Source: Lysobacter sp. K5869 (lineage in GTDB: Bacteria > Pseudomonadota > Gammaproteobacteria > Xanthomonadales > Xanthomonadaceae). From it: DNA of 64,000 nucleotides. The notes under the pieces were generated by a model that was given only the letters and a program-made list of their open reading frames with translations, ran no database searches and was not told the DNA's origin. Numbering within the stretch: position 1 is the stretch's first letter; each line of letters starts with the position of its first letter. Positions 33,769 through 42,622 of this stretch are shown piece after piece. The stretch lies in NCBI RefSeq assembly GCF_018847975.1, contig NZ_CP072597.1, positions 2,333,001-2,397,000 of the forward strand. Direction: 5' to 3'. The translations under genes and the position numbers were made by a program.

Positions 33769-35964
33769 ATGTTGAGATCCGCATTGTTCTTAGCTTGTGT
33801 GGCCGCGGCAGCGCCGGGGATCGCCGCGCCGCCGTCGCTGTTCCGCGACGCGCCCTCGGCCAAGTCGGGCGTCGCCGCGCGCGAGGTTCGGGTGACGCTC
33901 AACCCATCGGCCTTGGCCGATGCGGCCGTCGAGGGCGGGTTGTGGTTCGCCACGCCGGCGGGCCAGCGCGTGTTCGCGCGCAGCGTGCGCCACCAAGTGC
34001 TCGCCGACGGCAGTTTCTTGTGGGTCGGCAAAGTGCGCACCCGCGACGGCGAGCGCAGCGTACTGGTGACCCGCGGCCGCGATGCGACGTTCGCCAGCCT
34101 GTTCGCCGAAGACGGCACGCCGCTGCGGTTGGAGACGCGCAAAGGCGCCACCTATCTGAGCGTTCCCGCCCCGGGCTTGGACGCGAATCGGCTGGCCACG
34201 GCCAAAGGCATCGCCGATCAGGTCGCCGCGGAGCCGCCGCTGATCGGCGCGGCCGACGTGCGCCGCACCCAGCTCGCGTTGGCGAAAGCCGCCGGCCCGG
34301 TGGTCGACGTGTTCGTCGGTTTCACCCCGGGGCTGGTGACGCGCTACGGCTCGCAGTCGGCGGCGGTGACCCGGCTGAACTATCTGGTCGCGGTGACCAA
34401 CCAGGCCTTCGCCGACAGTCAGGTCGATGCCACGTTGCGTCTGGTCGGGACCCAGCTGACCAGCTATTCCGACACCGCGACCAACAGCGATGCACTGGAC
34501 GCACTCGGCGACCGCAGCGGTACCAGCCCGCTGCAGACGCTGCGCGATGCGCGGCGCAAGTCCGGCGCGGACATGCTGGTGATCGTGCGGCCGTTCCTGA
34601 CGCCCGAGCACGGCAACTGCGGCTTGGCGACCGTCAACGGCAGCAACCTGGGCCCCTACACCACGGCGTCGGCGAGCGGCGCCAACGCGGCCGTGAGCGA
34701 TGGGACCGACGACAACAGCGGTTACTACTGCAGCGAGACGACCTTCAGCCACGAGTTGGGCCACAACTGGGGGCTGGTGCACGAGTCGGGCGTCAGCGAC
34801 AAGCCGGGGCCGTTCCCGTACACGTTCGGTTGGCGCCAAGACCTGCCCGGCGGCGGTTTCCATACCTTGATGGCCTACGGCACGTCGGGCCAATCGTTGG
34901 CGCCGTACTATTCCAACCCCGATATCTACCTGTGCAAGGGCCAGCCCTGCGGCGACGCGGGCACCGCCAATCAGGCGCGGGCGCTGCGTTCGACCCTGCG
35001 CGTGGCTTCGGCCTTCAATCAGCCGCTGGATCCGTTGATCGACATCGACGGCGACGGGTTCGCCGACCTGATCTATCAGAAGGACGGCGAAATGGATTTC
35101 GTGCTGTATCGCGGCACCTACGCGGCCTACGGCGGCCGGCAGACCAAGGGCGCGGGCTTCCGCCTGGTCGCAGCCGGCGATTTCAACGGCGATCATCGCA
35201 CCGACCTGATCTGGAACAGCGATGCGCATCAGCCGCAGATCTGGACGGCGCAGACCGACTACACCTTCCAGAACTACGCCAAGGCCTACACGTCCTGGGA
35301 CGTGATCGGCGCGGCGGACATCAGCGGCGACGGCAAGAGCGACATCTTGTTCACCAAGCCCGGGGAAACGCAGCTGCGGGTTTGGGTCATGAATGGAACC
35401 AGCACGTCGTCGACCAAGTTCTTCGACATCACCCCGGGCTATCGGCTGGCCGCCGCGCGCGACTTCAACGGCGACGGACTGGTCGACCTGATGTGGACCA
35501 ACGCCGACCGCCGCCTGCAGTACTGGCAGAACAACGGCAACAACACCTTCGCCGTCGTCGATACCCAACTGCAGTATCCGCAAGGCTGGCGCATCGTCGG
35601 CAGCGGCGACTTCAACAACGACAACAAGGCCGACCTGGCGTTCATCGACGACAACGCGCTGCTGCTGTCGGCGGCGACGGTGTGGACCATGGACGGCGGC
35701 AACCGGATCGGAACGCAATCGGTCAGCGGCCCGGTGCTCGAATTGCTGCACAGCCCGATCGCGGTAGACCGCTATGGCGGCGCCACCGCCAGCGTGATGT
35801 GGACCAGCTTCCTGCGCGATATGTGGATGTCGCTCAACGACGGCACCGGCGAGAACTACACGACCACCAGCGTGCTGGCGTGGCCGGCCAGCACCTCGGG
35901 ATCGTTCTATCGCAACTATCCCGCGGGATGGACGGTGTTCACCGGCGCGCCGAATACGCCGTGA
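33769..35964 (+). CDS. Secreted metzincin metalloprotease with FG-GAP/VCBS repeats
   Basis: 731 residues. ATG at 33769 with AGGAGAG upstream; signal peptide to about residue 20 (PGIAA). A propeptide-like region (~21-175) precedes the catalytic domain (~180-425) with the zinc signature HELGHNWGLVH (His328, Glu329, His332, His338) and a Met-turn in TLMAYGTSG (Met368), as in reprolysin-like metzincins. Cysteine pairs in the catalytic domain suggest disulfides. The C-terminal half (~425-731) holds FG-GAP/VCBS repeats with calcium-type loops DIDGDGFADL, DFNGDHRTDL, DISGDGKSDI, DFNGDGLVDL and DFNNDNKADL. Secreted, probably extracellular, calcium-dependent; typical of the lytic exoenzymes of Lysobacter. 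Confidence 0.93.
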   Translation: MLRSALFLACVAAAAPGIAAPPSLFRDAPSAKSGVAAREVRVTLNPSALADAAVEGGLWFATPAGQRVFARSVRHQVLADGSFLWVGKVRTRDGERSVLVTRGRDATFASLFAEDGTPLRLETRKGATYLSVPAPGLDANRLATAKGIADQVAAEPPLIGAADVRRTQLALAKAAGPVVDVFVGFTPGLVTRYGSQSAAVTRLNYLVAVTNQAFADSQVDATLRLVGTQLTSYSDTATNSDALDALGDRSGTSPLQTLRDARRKSGADMLVIVRPFLTPEHGNCGLATVNGSNLGPYTTASASGANAAVSDGTDDNSGYYCSETTFSHELGHNWGLVHESGVSDKPGPFPYTFGWRQDLPGGGFHTLMAYGTSGQSLAPYYSNPDIYLCKGQPCGDAGTANQARALRSTLRVASAFNQPLDPLIDIDGDGFADLIYQKDGEMDFVLYRGTYAAYGGRQTKGAGFRLVAAGDFNGDHRTDLIWNSDAHQPQIWTAQTDYTFQNYAKAYTSWDVIGAADISGDGKSDILFTKPGETQLRVWVMNGTSTSSTKFFDITPGYRLAAARDFNGDGLVDLMWTNADRRLQYWQNNGNNTFAVVDTQLQYPQGWRIVGSGDFNNDNKADLAFIDDNALLLSAATVWTMDGGNRIGTQSVSGPVLELLHSPIAVDRYGGATASVMWTSFLRDMWMSLNDGTGENYTTTSVLAWPASTSGSFYRNYPAGWTVFTGAPNTP

Positions 35965-35969
35965 ACGAT

Positions 35970-35997
35970 CTGCCCGCGGTCGCGAGGCCGCGGGCAG
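35970..35997 (+). terminator. Hairpin after metalloprotease gene
   Basis: CTGCCCGCGG / CCGCGGGCAG 10-bp arms with an 8-nt loop, 5 bp after the stop. No T-run follows. Confidence 0.5.
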
Positions 35998-36325
35998 CGG
36001 CGGCTGCTGCGGTGCAAGTCGCGGGCTGTCCCGGAATGAGCCTGTCGTCCGGCGGGCTTCTCGGGCCGGCTTGTGGCGTTCCGGTTTTGGCGATGGCCGT
36101 GTTCGCCGCGCGGACGGTCCCTCATCGAGAGGGGCGAAGCGCATTTCGATTCGACAGGCGGTCGTTGCCCGCATCGGGCCGGCGCAGCCGCCGGCCCGTG
36201 TATGCGCTTCCGACAGAAGGCGCGGTCGCTGCTGTCATTTAGCGCATAGTTCGCTTCGCTGAGTCTTGAGGAAGGCGCTGACACATGAAAAACGGCCCGA
36301 CTGCCGATCGCGCAGGGACGACGAT
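35998..36325. other. Intergenic region
   Basis: About 330 bp with another GC-rich inverted repeat near 36176-36199 (GGGCCGGCG..GCCGGCCC). No supported gene. Confidence 0.35.
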
Positions 36326-36913
36326 ATGAACAAGCTTCTGCTCGCGGCACTGCTTCTTGGGCTTCCATTCGCCGCGCTGGCGCAACCCACGAACCAGTCC
36401 GGCGTTCTGCAGTTTCCGGGATGCGCCGCCGGCGTCGCGCCGGGGCAGCCGGGATGCGGCGGCGTCGAGGACGAGGACCCGGCTCCCGCGACTCGGAAGG
36501 GGGCCGCCAACGCGCAGCGGAATACGACCGGCGCAGGCGATGGCTGGCTTCCCTATGAAACCGGCGAATGGACGGAAAGCTACGGAGCCTACGCCGACGA
36601 CGGCAAAGGCGAAAAAGGCACGGGCGGCAGATCCGAGGACAGCCGCAGCGCCGCCGCGGCGAGAAACGAGGCCTTGCGCGATTGCGGCCGGGACGATTGC
36701 GAAATCAGGATCGAGGTGCGCAATGGATGCTGGGGCGTGGCCTACGGCAGGAAGGGCGTTTATTACTATCGCACCGGGGTGGATATGAAAGCGGCCGACC
36801 CGAAGACGCTGGGGTTGAAAACGGTCGAGCGGGAAGCGTTGAGCGTGTGCAAAAAGGCGGGAGACCTGGACTGTTCCGTCAAGAACACTTCCTGCAGCCT
36901 GCCGTCCAGGTGA
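36326..36913 (+). CDS. Secreted DUF4189-type protein
   Basis: 195 residues. ATG at 36326 with AGGGA upstream; signal peptide to about residue 19 (FAALAQ). A low-complexity linker (~20-80) is followed by a DUF4189-like domain (~85-195): RSAAAARNEALRDCGRDDCE and VRNGCWGVAYGR are the diagnostic segments, with conserved cysteines likely in disulfides. DUF4189 proteins are small exported proteins common in Xanthomonadaceae, several of which have been connected to effector or immunity loci, but this copy has no such neighbour. Monocistronic. Confidence 0.8.
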   Translation: MNKLLLAALLLGLPFAALAQPTNQSGVLQFPGCAAGVAPGQPGCGGVEDEDPAPATRKGAANAQRNTTGAGDGWLPYETGEWTESYGAYADDGKGEKGTGGRSEDSRSAAAARNEALRDCGRDDCEIRIEVRNGCWGVAYGRKGVYYYRTGVDMKAADPKTLGLKTVEREALSVCKKAGDLDCSVKNTSCSLPSR

Positions 36914-37076
36914 AGGGAGCTGCGTTCCTGGATCGCGCCGTTTCGGCTGCCAGGAACTCTTTCCGCCGGTGCGCTCGGGATTGTCCATCGCAGCGCCGAC
37001 GCCATGGCCCGTCTTTCGCGTCCCCTAAATTAGCGGCGACGGCTCGCAACCGAACCGTCGCCGCCCCGCGGCAGCG

Positions 37077-37412
37077 CTACTGCTCCTTCACGCAAACCGC
37101 ATACGCCGCGCCCACCACGGTGAACTGCGGATAGACGCCCTGGATGATGAAGCGGAAGTTCCAGCCCTGCAGCGATCCGTTGGCGACGGGGTTGTTGTTG
37201 TAGACGAAGAATTTTTCGCCGTAGGTGATCGAATGGCCGCCGCCGGTCGCGACTTCGCCGGGCTCGCACCAGGCGGTGACGTCTTTTTGCACGTAGCTGT
37301 TGGTGGTGAAGTTGGCGTAGCGGATCGTGCGCACCAGGGCCGCGTCGGCCGAAGCACAGAATCCGAGGGTCAGGACGCCGGCCATCAAGCCGGCAAACGC
37401 GGTGCTCTTCAT
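37077..37412 (-). CDS. Small secreted protein
   Basis: 111 residues. ATG at 37412 with GGAGAAAG upstream. A clear signal peptide (cleavage after SADA, residue ~24) is followed by a compact beta-rich domain (ALVRTIRYANFTTNSYVQKD; WNFRFIIQGVYPQFTVVGAA) with two cysteines (CEPGEVATGGGHS; CVKEQ) that may form a disulfide. Periplasmic or extracellular. The pattern CxPGEVATGGGxxI occurs in several small exported proteins of unknown role. Function unknown. Confidence 0.8.
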   Translation of the reverse strand: MKSTAFAGLMAGVLTLGFCASADAALVRTIRYANFTTNSYVQKDVTAWCEPGEVATGGGHSITYGEKFFVYNNNPVANGSLQGWNFRFIIQGVYPQFTVVGAAYAVCVKEQ

Positions 37413-37941
37413 CGTCTTTCTCCAAAGTGGGATGGGCCGAACGGACCGCCGTTGGAGACATGCGCGTGCCGGCCGCAGCCGAACGCCGCTGCGAGCCGAG
37501 CGCGTCGCCGCACATCTCCCAACGAAGGACTCGCGGGAGACGAGGATTTGGGATCACGCGTTTCTTCGACGGGCGCCACGTTTTCGCAAAGATGCGCATC
37601 TGGCGCGCGGAGAGTCGCGCCATGGAGATCGGCGCTTCATCGAGAGCGTCCCGGCCTTTCTTCGTGGGCCAGCATTCGGGGTGCGCGTGCGTTTTTCGGC
37701 GGGCGCGGAGAGCGGCCGGACCATTCTCGCCGCTGACTTTCGGCTGTGCCGCTTGCTAGCCGAAAACGATAGCGCGACAACCTCTTCGCGTTGGACGCCG
37801 TTGAAGACGTCGTCGTCTACGGACCGCCTGACGTCCGTGCGCGACAGGCGAGCGGCGATGCAGTCGCCATCGCGCTAATACCTTGGAAAACCCGAGGCGT
37901 TCGCCTCGGGTTTCCGCATGCCGGCATTCGCCTGCGCCGCC
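37413..37941. other. Intergenic region
   Basis: About 530 bp between two leftward genes. Apart from the terminator at 37888-37913 and the presumed promoter of the 111-aa gene, no gene or RNA was seen. Confidence 0.4.
37888..37913 (-). terminator. Rho-independent terminator of the 102-aa gene
   Basis: Perfect 11-bp stem AAACCCGAGGC / GCCTCGGGTTT around a 4-nt GTTC loop. Read leftward it ends in TTTTCC, 29 bp after the stop of the gene at 37942. It could also work rightward. Confidence 0.8.
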
Positions 37942-38250
37942 TCAGATCGGGTAAGGCAGCGGATTCGTATGGTGGATGTAGATGTTCACCACGCTGATCC
38001 GGCAATGGATCTGCAGCGTGAGCGACACTTCGTTGGCGGCCGGGTCCGGCCAAATCTGCGAGCGATAGATGTCGCAGGTCGCTTGCGCGGCGCGGCCGTC
38101 GCCGCGCCATGCCGCCATCATCGCCAGATCCCACAGTCCGCGGAAATACTCTCGCGATGCCGGGGTCATTTCCGAGGCCGAAGCGGTGTTCGCGCCGAGC
38201 GTGGAGAGCGCGAGCGCGCTCGCGAGGATCAGATTCTTTGCGTTCATCAT
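37942..38250 (-). CDS. Small secreted protein
   Basis: 102 residues. Start at 38250 (MMNAKN) is chosen from GGAG 9 nt upstream; 38247 is equally possible. Signal peptide with cleavage near NTASASE (residue ~25), then a short acidic-basic domain (TPASREYFRGLWDLAMMAAW) with two cysteines (ATCDIYRSQI; IHCRISVVNI) and a C-terminal strand. Exported, monocistronic with its own terminator. No family recognised. Confidence 0.7.
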   Translation of the reverse strand: MMNAKNLILASALALSTLGANTASASEMTPASREYFRGLWDLAMMAAWRGDGRAAQATCDIYRSQIWPDPAANEVSLTLQIHCRISVVNIYIHHTNPLPYPI

Positions 38251-38749
38251 TTTTACGATCTCCATGAGTGATGCACGGTTTCCATGAATGCGTCCGATAA
38301 GAATGCGAGGCGGAAGCCGCCGACGAGGCCTGCCGTGATGCGGCGGGATTTGTCGGCAGCGCAAGCCGTTTCGCGTCTATCGGGACGGCTGCGTGCTCAC
38401 GAATCCCCCACGCCCACGAAGAGCGATCGCGCGTTTTAAGACGGGTCTGACAAGAAGGTGTGGCTTCAATCACATGCGCGAAAACAAACGCATGCGGCTC
38501 GGCGGCGAATGTCGGGTCGCATGGGATGTCTTGTGCGGGGTGGGATCGGTTGCAGTTGAATCGGTGAAAGCGCATCGCGCGATGCGGTGGATCGCTTGCA
38601 TGCGACAACGTCGAACTGCAGCGGGTTTCACAAATGCGGCGATGGGGCGGGAGACGGCCGACGGTCCGAGCAGCCTCCGCGGTCGCGCGAGCTCCAGACG
38701 AGATAGCGAATCGGGCAGAAGCGAAGTTCTAAGTCGCCGAGTCCCGCCT
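38251..38749. other. Region without a supported gene
   Basis: About 500 bp between leftward genes, slightly lower in GC near 38400-38550. No coding pattern, RNA or strong hairpin noted. Confidence 0.35.
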
Positions 38750-39880
38750 TCAGCGTCGCGAAGCACCGGGCTGCGCCGCGCCCGTACCCAACGCCGCGCC
38801 CCAATCGCGCAAGAAGTGCCGGCGCTTGGTCTCGTCCAGATACACCAGCAAGCCCAGCCCCAACGGCACCCGCCGGGGATTCGCGGCGGCGCCGAGCAGG
38901 CCGCGATACGCCGCCGGCGGCGGCAGCTCGGGCCGCGCGGGAATCAGATAGGCCTCGCGCGCGAGCAGCGTCTGGCCGCGCGGCGACAGCAGATGATCGA
39001 GGAAGCGGCGGGCTTCGTCGGCGTGCGGAGCGTCGCGCGGGATCAGCGCGGTGCGCGCGACCAGCAGCAAGTGATCGCGCGGCAGCACCAGCCGCAGCGG
39101 TGCGCCGCGTTCGATGCGCTGCAGCGCGTAGGAGCCGAACACGCCGTAGGCCAGACTCAGTTCGCCTTCGCTGAGGCGGTCGAGCAGGGCGTCCATGCGC
39201 TTGTACGGCTGCGCGCGTTGCGCGCCGAGCGCGGCGAGCAGCGGCGCGGCGCCGTTGCCGAGCTGTTTGCTGTCTTGGGTGGCGATGAAGTACGCGACGG
39301 CGCTGTCGCGCGGGTCTTGCAGCGCGATGCGGCCGCGCAAAGGCTGGTCGGCGCGGCGCAACAAGCGCAGCAAGGTATCGCGGTCGCGCGGCGCCTGCGC
39401 CGGGTCGAGGCGGCCGCTGTGGTAGACCATCGCCACCGGCTCGTAGCCGTAGGCGAAGACCTCGTCGCGCCAACGCGCGGCCGCGGGCAGCGCTTGTCCT
39501 TGCGGCGAACGGTGCGCGCGCGCGTAGCCGTCGTTGACCAGCTTCACTTGCAGGTCGGTGCTGGCGCTGAGGATCAGGTCGGCGCGCTCCGGCCCGTTGC
39601 CCGCGCGCAGCGCGCGGTCGTACAACTCTTGCGTGTCCAGATGCGAGTAGCGCACTTCCACGCCCGGATGCAGACGTTGGTAATCCAGGATCAGCGCGCG
39701 CATCAGCCCGGCGTTGGACGAGCCGTGCAGCACCAGCAAGCCTTGTTTGGGCAGACGCGGCGCGAACACGCTGATGCGCTCGTTCTGTTTCGGCCGGGCC
39801 TGCGCCGGCGCCAGATACAGCATGCCCAGCGAGGCGATCAGGAACAGCGCGGCCAATGCGGCGTAGCGCAGAGCCTTCAT
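38750..39880 (-). CDS. Periplasmic ABC-type (iron-like) substrate-binding protein
   Basis: 376 residues. ATG at 39880 overlaps the stop of the sensor kinase by 4 nt (ATGA), so third gene of the regulator operon. Signal peptide or anchor 1-28 (ALFLIASLGMLYLAPAQA). The mature part has the pattern of AfuA/FbpA-type binding proteins: LLVLHGSSNAGLMRALILDY, then SHLDTQELYDRALRAGNGPE, ADLILSASTDLQVKLVNDGY and GRIALQDPRDSAVAYFIATQ. No permease or ATPase gene is adjacent, so it more likely presents a ligand to the sensor kinase than feeds a transporter. The ligand is unknown; iron is only the family association. Confidence 0.88.
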   Translation of the reverse strand: MKALRYAALAALFLIASLGMLYLAPAQARPKQNERISVFAPRLPKQGLLVLHGSSNAGLMRALILDYQRLHPGVEVRYSHLDTQELYDRALRAGNGPERADLILSASTDLQVKLVNDGYARAHRSPQGQALPAAARWRDEVFAYGYEPVAMVYHSGRLDPAQAPRDRDTLLRLLRRADQPLRGRIALQDPRDSAVAYFIATQDSKQLGNGAAPLLAALGAQRAQPYKRMDALLDRLSEGELSLAYGVFGSYALQRIERGAPLRLVLPRDHLLLVARTALIPRDAPHADEARRFLDHLLSPRGQTLLAREAYLIPARPELPPPAAYRGLLGAAANPRRVPLGLGLLVYLDETKRRHFLRDWGAALGTGAAQPGASRR

Positions 39881-41400
39881 GCCGCGTCCTTGGGCAGGCG
39901 CAGCCGCGCCTCCAGTCCGCCGTAGGCCGATTGCGCCAGCTCGATGCGGCCGCCGTGGCTTTCCACCACGCGCTTGACGATGGCCAGACCGAGGCCGGCG
40001 CCCTGCGCGCTGGACCGATCGCCGCGCACGAAGCGCTCGAACGCGAGCTCGCGTTCGCTTTCGTCGATGCCGGGGCCGGCATCGGCGACGCTCAGCGCCA
40101 AGCCGGCGTCGTCGCGGTCCAGGCGCACGTGCACCGGCGCGTCGCCGCCGTGCTTGATCGCGTTGTCGATCAGGTTCTTGATCGCCTCGCGCAGCATCAG
40201 CGCGTCGCCGAGCAGGCGGCTGTCGGCGGCGGCGCACTCGAAGCGAACGTCCGGGCGCGGTTCGGCCAGCGGCACCGATTCGTGCAGCGCTTGGCGGGCG
40301 ATGGTCTCCAACTGCAGCGGTTTGAAGTGATGCAGTTCGGCGCGATGGGTGACGTGGGCGTGGCTGAGCAATTGATTGAGCAGGCGGCTCAGCTTGCCCG
40401 CGTGGCGGTCGATCTGTTGCAAGCTCTGCCGCCATTGCTGCGGATTGTCCTGATGCAGCGCGAGCTGGGCCTGCCCGCGCAAGGACGCCAGCGGATTGCG
40501 CATCTGATGCGCCGCCTCGGCGATGAACGCGCGCAAGGCATCGATGTTGGTCGACAGCCGCGACATGAAGTGGTTCTGCGCGGCGACCACGTGCGATAGC
40601 TCGGTCGGCACCGCGCGGTCGATCGGGCGCAGGTCGAACGGCGTGCGCACGCTGAAGTCGTGCTCGATCCGCGCCAAGGGTTGCAGCGCGCGATCCACGG
40701 CCAGCCAGGCCAAGACGAGCGTGGCGGCGGTGAACAGCGCGATCCAGCCGGTGACGTGCCAGACGATGTCGTCGGCCACGGCTTGGCGCGCGCGCCGGGT
40801 CTGGCCGATCTGCACCAGCGCCGCGCCGGCGCCGTCGCCGCTGGAGGCGCGGCGCAGCACCGCGAAGCGCACGGCTTCGCCGCGGTACTGCGCGTCGAAG
40901 AACAGCGGCTGCTCGCCGACCGGCTTGGGCGGACGCGGCAGATCGGCATAGCCGGTGAGGGTGCCGCCGTCGGGCGAGTACACGCGGTAGAACGCGCGGT
41001 CCTCGGGCGCGGCCGAGAGCAGTTCCAGCGCGGCGCAGGGGATATTGGCCTCCAACCGTCCATCGACCACGGCCAGACTGTCGGCGATGGTCAGCGCCGA
41101 GGCGTTGAGCAGGCGGTCGTAGGACAGATCGGCCGCGCGTCGGCCGTAGTTGCCGGCGCCGAGGAACAACAACAGCATCGCCACCAGCGACAGCACGCCG
41201 ATCGACAACAGCAGCGTGCGCCGGATCGACGGCGGCGGGCGCGCGGGCGCGGCGGCGTCGTTCGCATCCGCAGCGTTCGTGCGGGCGCCGCTCGCGCGCG
41301 TGTCGCCCGCGTGCGGAGCGCCCGCGGACGCCGCGCTGGCGCACGCGGCGTCCGTGCGCGGCTCGCCCGTGCGCGCATGGCCTGTCAGCGCCTCACTCAT
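39877..41400 (-). CDS. Sensor histidine kinase (TctE/QseC type)
   Basis: 507 residues. It overlaps the response regulator by 8 nt at its start and the binding protein by 4 nt at its end. An unusual Ala/Thr/Arg-rich N-terminal extension (~1-58) precedes membrane helix 1 (~63-83), a 2CSK_N-type periplasmic domain (~84-210), helix 2 (~212-232), HAMP-like linker, HisKA with EAAHQMRNPLASLRGQ (His298), and HATPase boxes NLIDNAIKHG, DAGPGIDES and GAGLGLAIVKR. It phosphorylates the partner regulator in the inner membrane. With a binding protein in the same operon, periplasmic ligand sensing through that protein is likely. Confidence 0.93.
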   Translation of the reverse strand: MSEALTGHARTGEPRTDAACASAASAGAPHAGDTRASGARTNAADANDAAAPARPPPSIRRTLLLSIGVLSLVAMLLLFLGAGNYGRRAADLSYDRLLNASALTIADSLAVVDGRLEANIPCAALELLSAAPEDRAFYRVYSPDGGTLTGYADLPRPPKPVGEQPLFFDAQYRGEAVRFAVLRRASSGDGAGAALVQIGQTRRARQAVADDIVWHVTGWIALFTAATLVLAWLAVDRALQPLARIEHDFSVRTPFDLRPIDRAVPTELSHVVAAQNHFMSRLSTNIDALRAFIAEAAHQMRNPLASLRGQAQLALHQDNPQQWRQSLQQIDRHAGKLSRLLNQLLSHAHVTHRAELHHFKPLQLETIARQALHESVPLAEPRPDVRFECAAADSRLLGDALMLREAIKNLIDNAIKHGGDAPVHVRLDRDDAGLALSVADAGPGIDESERELAFERFVRGDRSSAQGAGLGLAIVKRVVESHGGRIELAQSAYGGLEARLRLPKDAA

Positions 41401-42127
41401 ACGCGCCGTACTCGTGCGCGCCGCCGGCCGGTTGCGCGGGTGCGGGCGCGCAGTCGCGCAAGGTCTCGGCCAGATAGCCGGTGCCGCGCACGGTGACGAT
41501 GCGCAGGAACTGCTGCGGCAGTTTCTTGCGCAGCCGCGCCACGTACAGCTCGACCGTATTGGAGCCGGCTTCCTCGCTCAGCGCGAACAAACGGTTGGTG
41601 ATCTCGGCCTTGCTGACCACCTGCCCGAGCCGGCCGACCAGGATTTCCAGCAGGCTGTACTCGCGATTGGGCAGGTCGATGGTGCGGTCCTCGAAACGCA
41701 GCCGGCGCGCGGCGTTGTCCATCAGCATCGGGCCGATCCGCACCAGGCTGGAGGCTTGCGCCTGGGCTTGCCGGCGCCGGGTCAGGGCGCGGCAGCGCGC
41801 GGCCAGTTCGCGGAAATCGAAGGGCTTGCCGATGTAGTCGTCGGCGCCGACGTCGAGCGCGCTGATGCGGTCTTCGATGTCCGAGCGCTCGGTCAGCATC
41901 AGCACCGGCGTGGCGTCGCCGCGCCGGCGCAGTTCGGCCAGCAGGCTCAGGCCGTCCATGCGCGGCAGGCCGATGTCGAGCAGGACCAGATCGTAGCGTT
42001 CGTGTTCGAGAAAGCGCAGCGCGCTCAAGCCGTCGGCTTGATGGTCGACCGCGTTGCCGTTGCGGCGCAGGTGCTGCACCACGGAATCGGCGAGATCGAG
42101 ATTGTCCTCGACCAGCAAAATGCGCAT
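41393..42127 (-). CDS. OmpR-family response regulator
   Basis: 244 residues. ATG at 42127 with AGGAG upstream. The receiver domain (1-~118) has Asp51 in LVLLDIGLPRMDG, the acidic pair in LLVEDNLD, Thr in MLTERS and Lys in YIGKPFDF. The winged-helix output domain (~135-225) contains LPNREYSLLEILVGRLGQVV and the recognition region NTVELYVARLRKKLP, followed by VRGTGYLAE. A short Ala/Pro tail follows. It is first gene of the operon with kinase and binding protein; TctD/QseB are the nearest described relatives. Targets unknown, possibly its own operon. Confidence 0.94.
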   Translation of the reverse strand: MRILLVEDNLDLADSVVQHLRRNGNAVDHQADGLSALRFLEHERYDLVLLDIGLPRMDGLSLLAELRRRGDATPVLMLTERSDIEDRISALDVGADDYIGKPFDFRELAARCRALTRRRQAQAQASSLVRIGPMLMDNAARRLRFEDRTIDLPNREYSLLEILVGRLGQVVSKAEITNRLFALSEEAGSNTVELYVARLRKKLPQQFLRIVTVRGTGYLAETLRDCAPAPAQPAGGAHEYGAYE

Positions 42128-42622
42128 GAAGAACTCCTGGGCGAGCGCGTCGGCGCCGCCGTTTTGCGGTGGAAGAACGGGGCCTGGAGCGCGGCCGCGT
42201 CGGCTCGGGCGAGACGGACGGAACGGCGATCCTTGCCTGTTTTCGTGCCGCTTCCGCACCGCGCGACAGGTCGCCGACAGGCCGCCGGCCTAGACTGTTC
42301 GCGTGCTCTGGAGGGAGTGTTCGGTCGCGCTGGTTCCCAGGTTTCGCCGGCCGGTCGATAGTCCGCTGGACGCATGCTCCGGGGAGGGAGCATGCGTCCA
42401 CGACTAACACGCGCATATGCGCCTGTCGATAAGGCGCGCGAGCAAAGTTCGAAAGTGTGAGGCGCTTAAAAGAGCGTCGCGCCGGCGCCGGTCATTTTGC
42501 CCGGACGCGGCGTTCGCGAAAAAAGCGGAACTGTTGGCTGTCGTAAGCAAAAGTAAGTAGCGCGCGAAACCATCGCGCCGGCGGCGACGGTTCCCGATCC
42601 GCTTCACTGTGCAGGAGGAGAC
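42128..42622. other. Divergent intergenic region with a perfect hairpin
   Basis: About 495 bp between the leftward regulator operon and the rightward GH6 gene. It holds TAGACT at 42291 and a 13-bp hairpin at 42368-42399. No gene seen. Confidence 0.45.
42368..42399. other. 13-bp perfect hairpin
   Basis: GGACGCATGCTCC / GGAGCATGCGTCC arms with a 6-nt purine loop (GGGGAG). It stands in the divergent region, without a T-run on either side, so it could be an operator, an RNA element or an attenuator of the upstream stretch. Confidence 0.5.

Noticed and set aside
33456..36242. A second long plus-strand frame overlapping the metalloprotease
   Set aside because: Arg-rich shadow; the metalloprotease frame has the signal peptide, zinc site and calcium loops.
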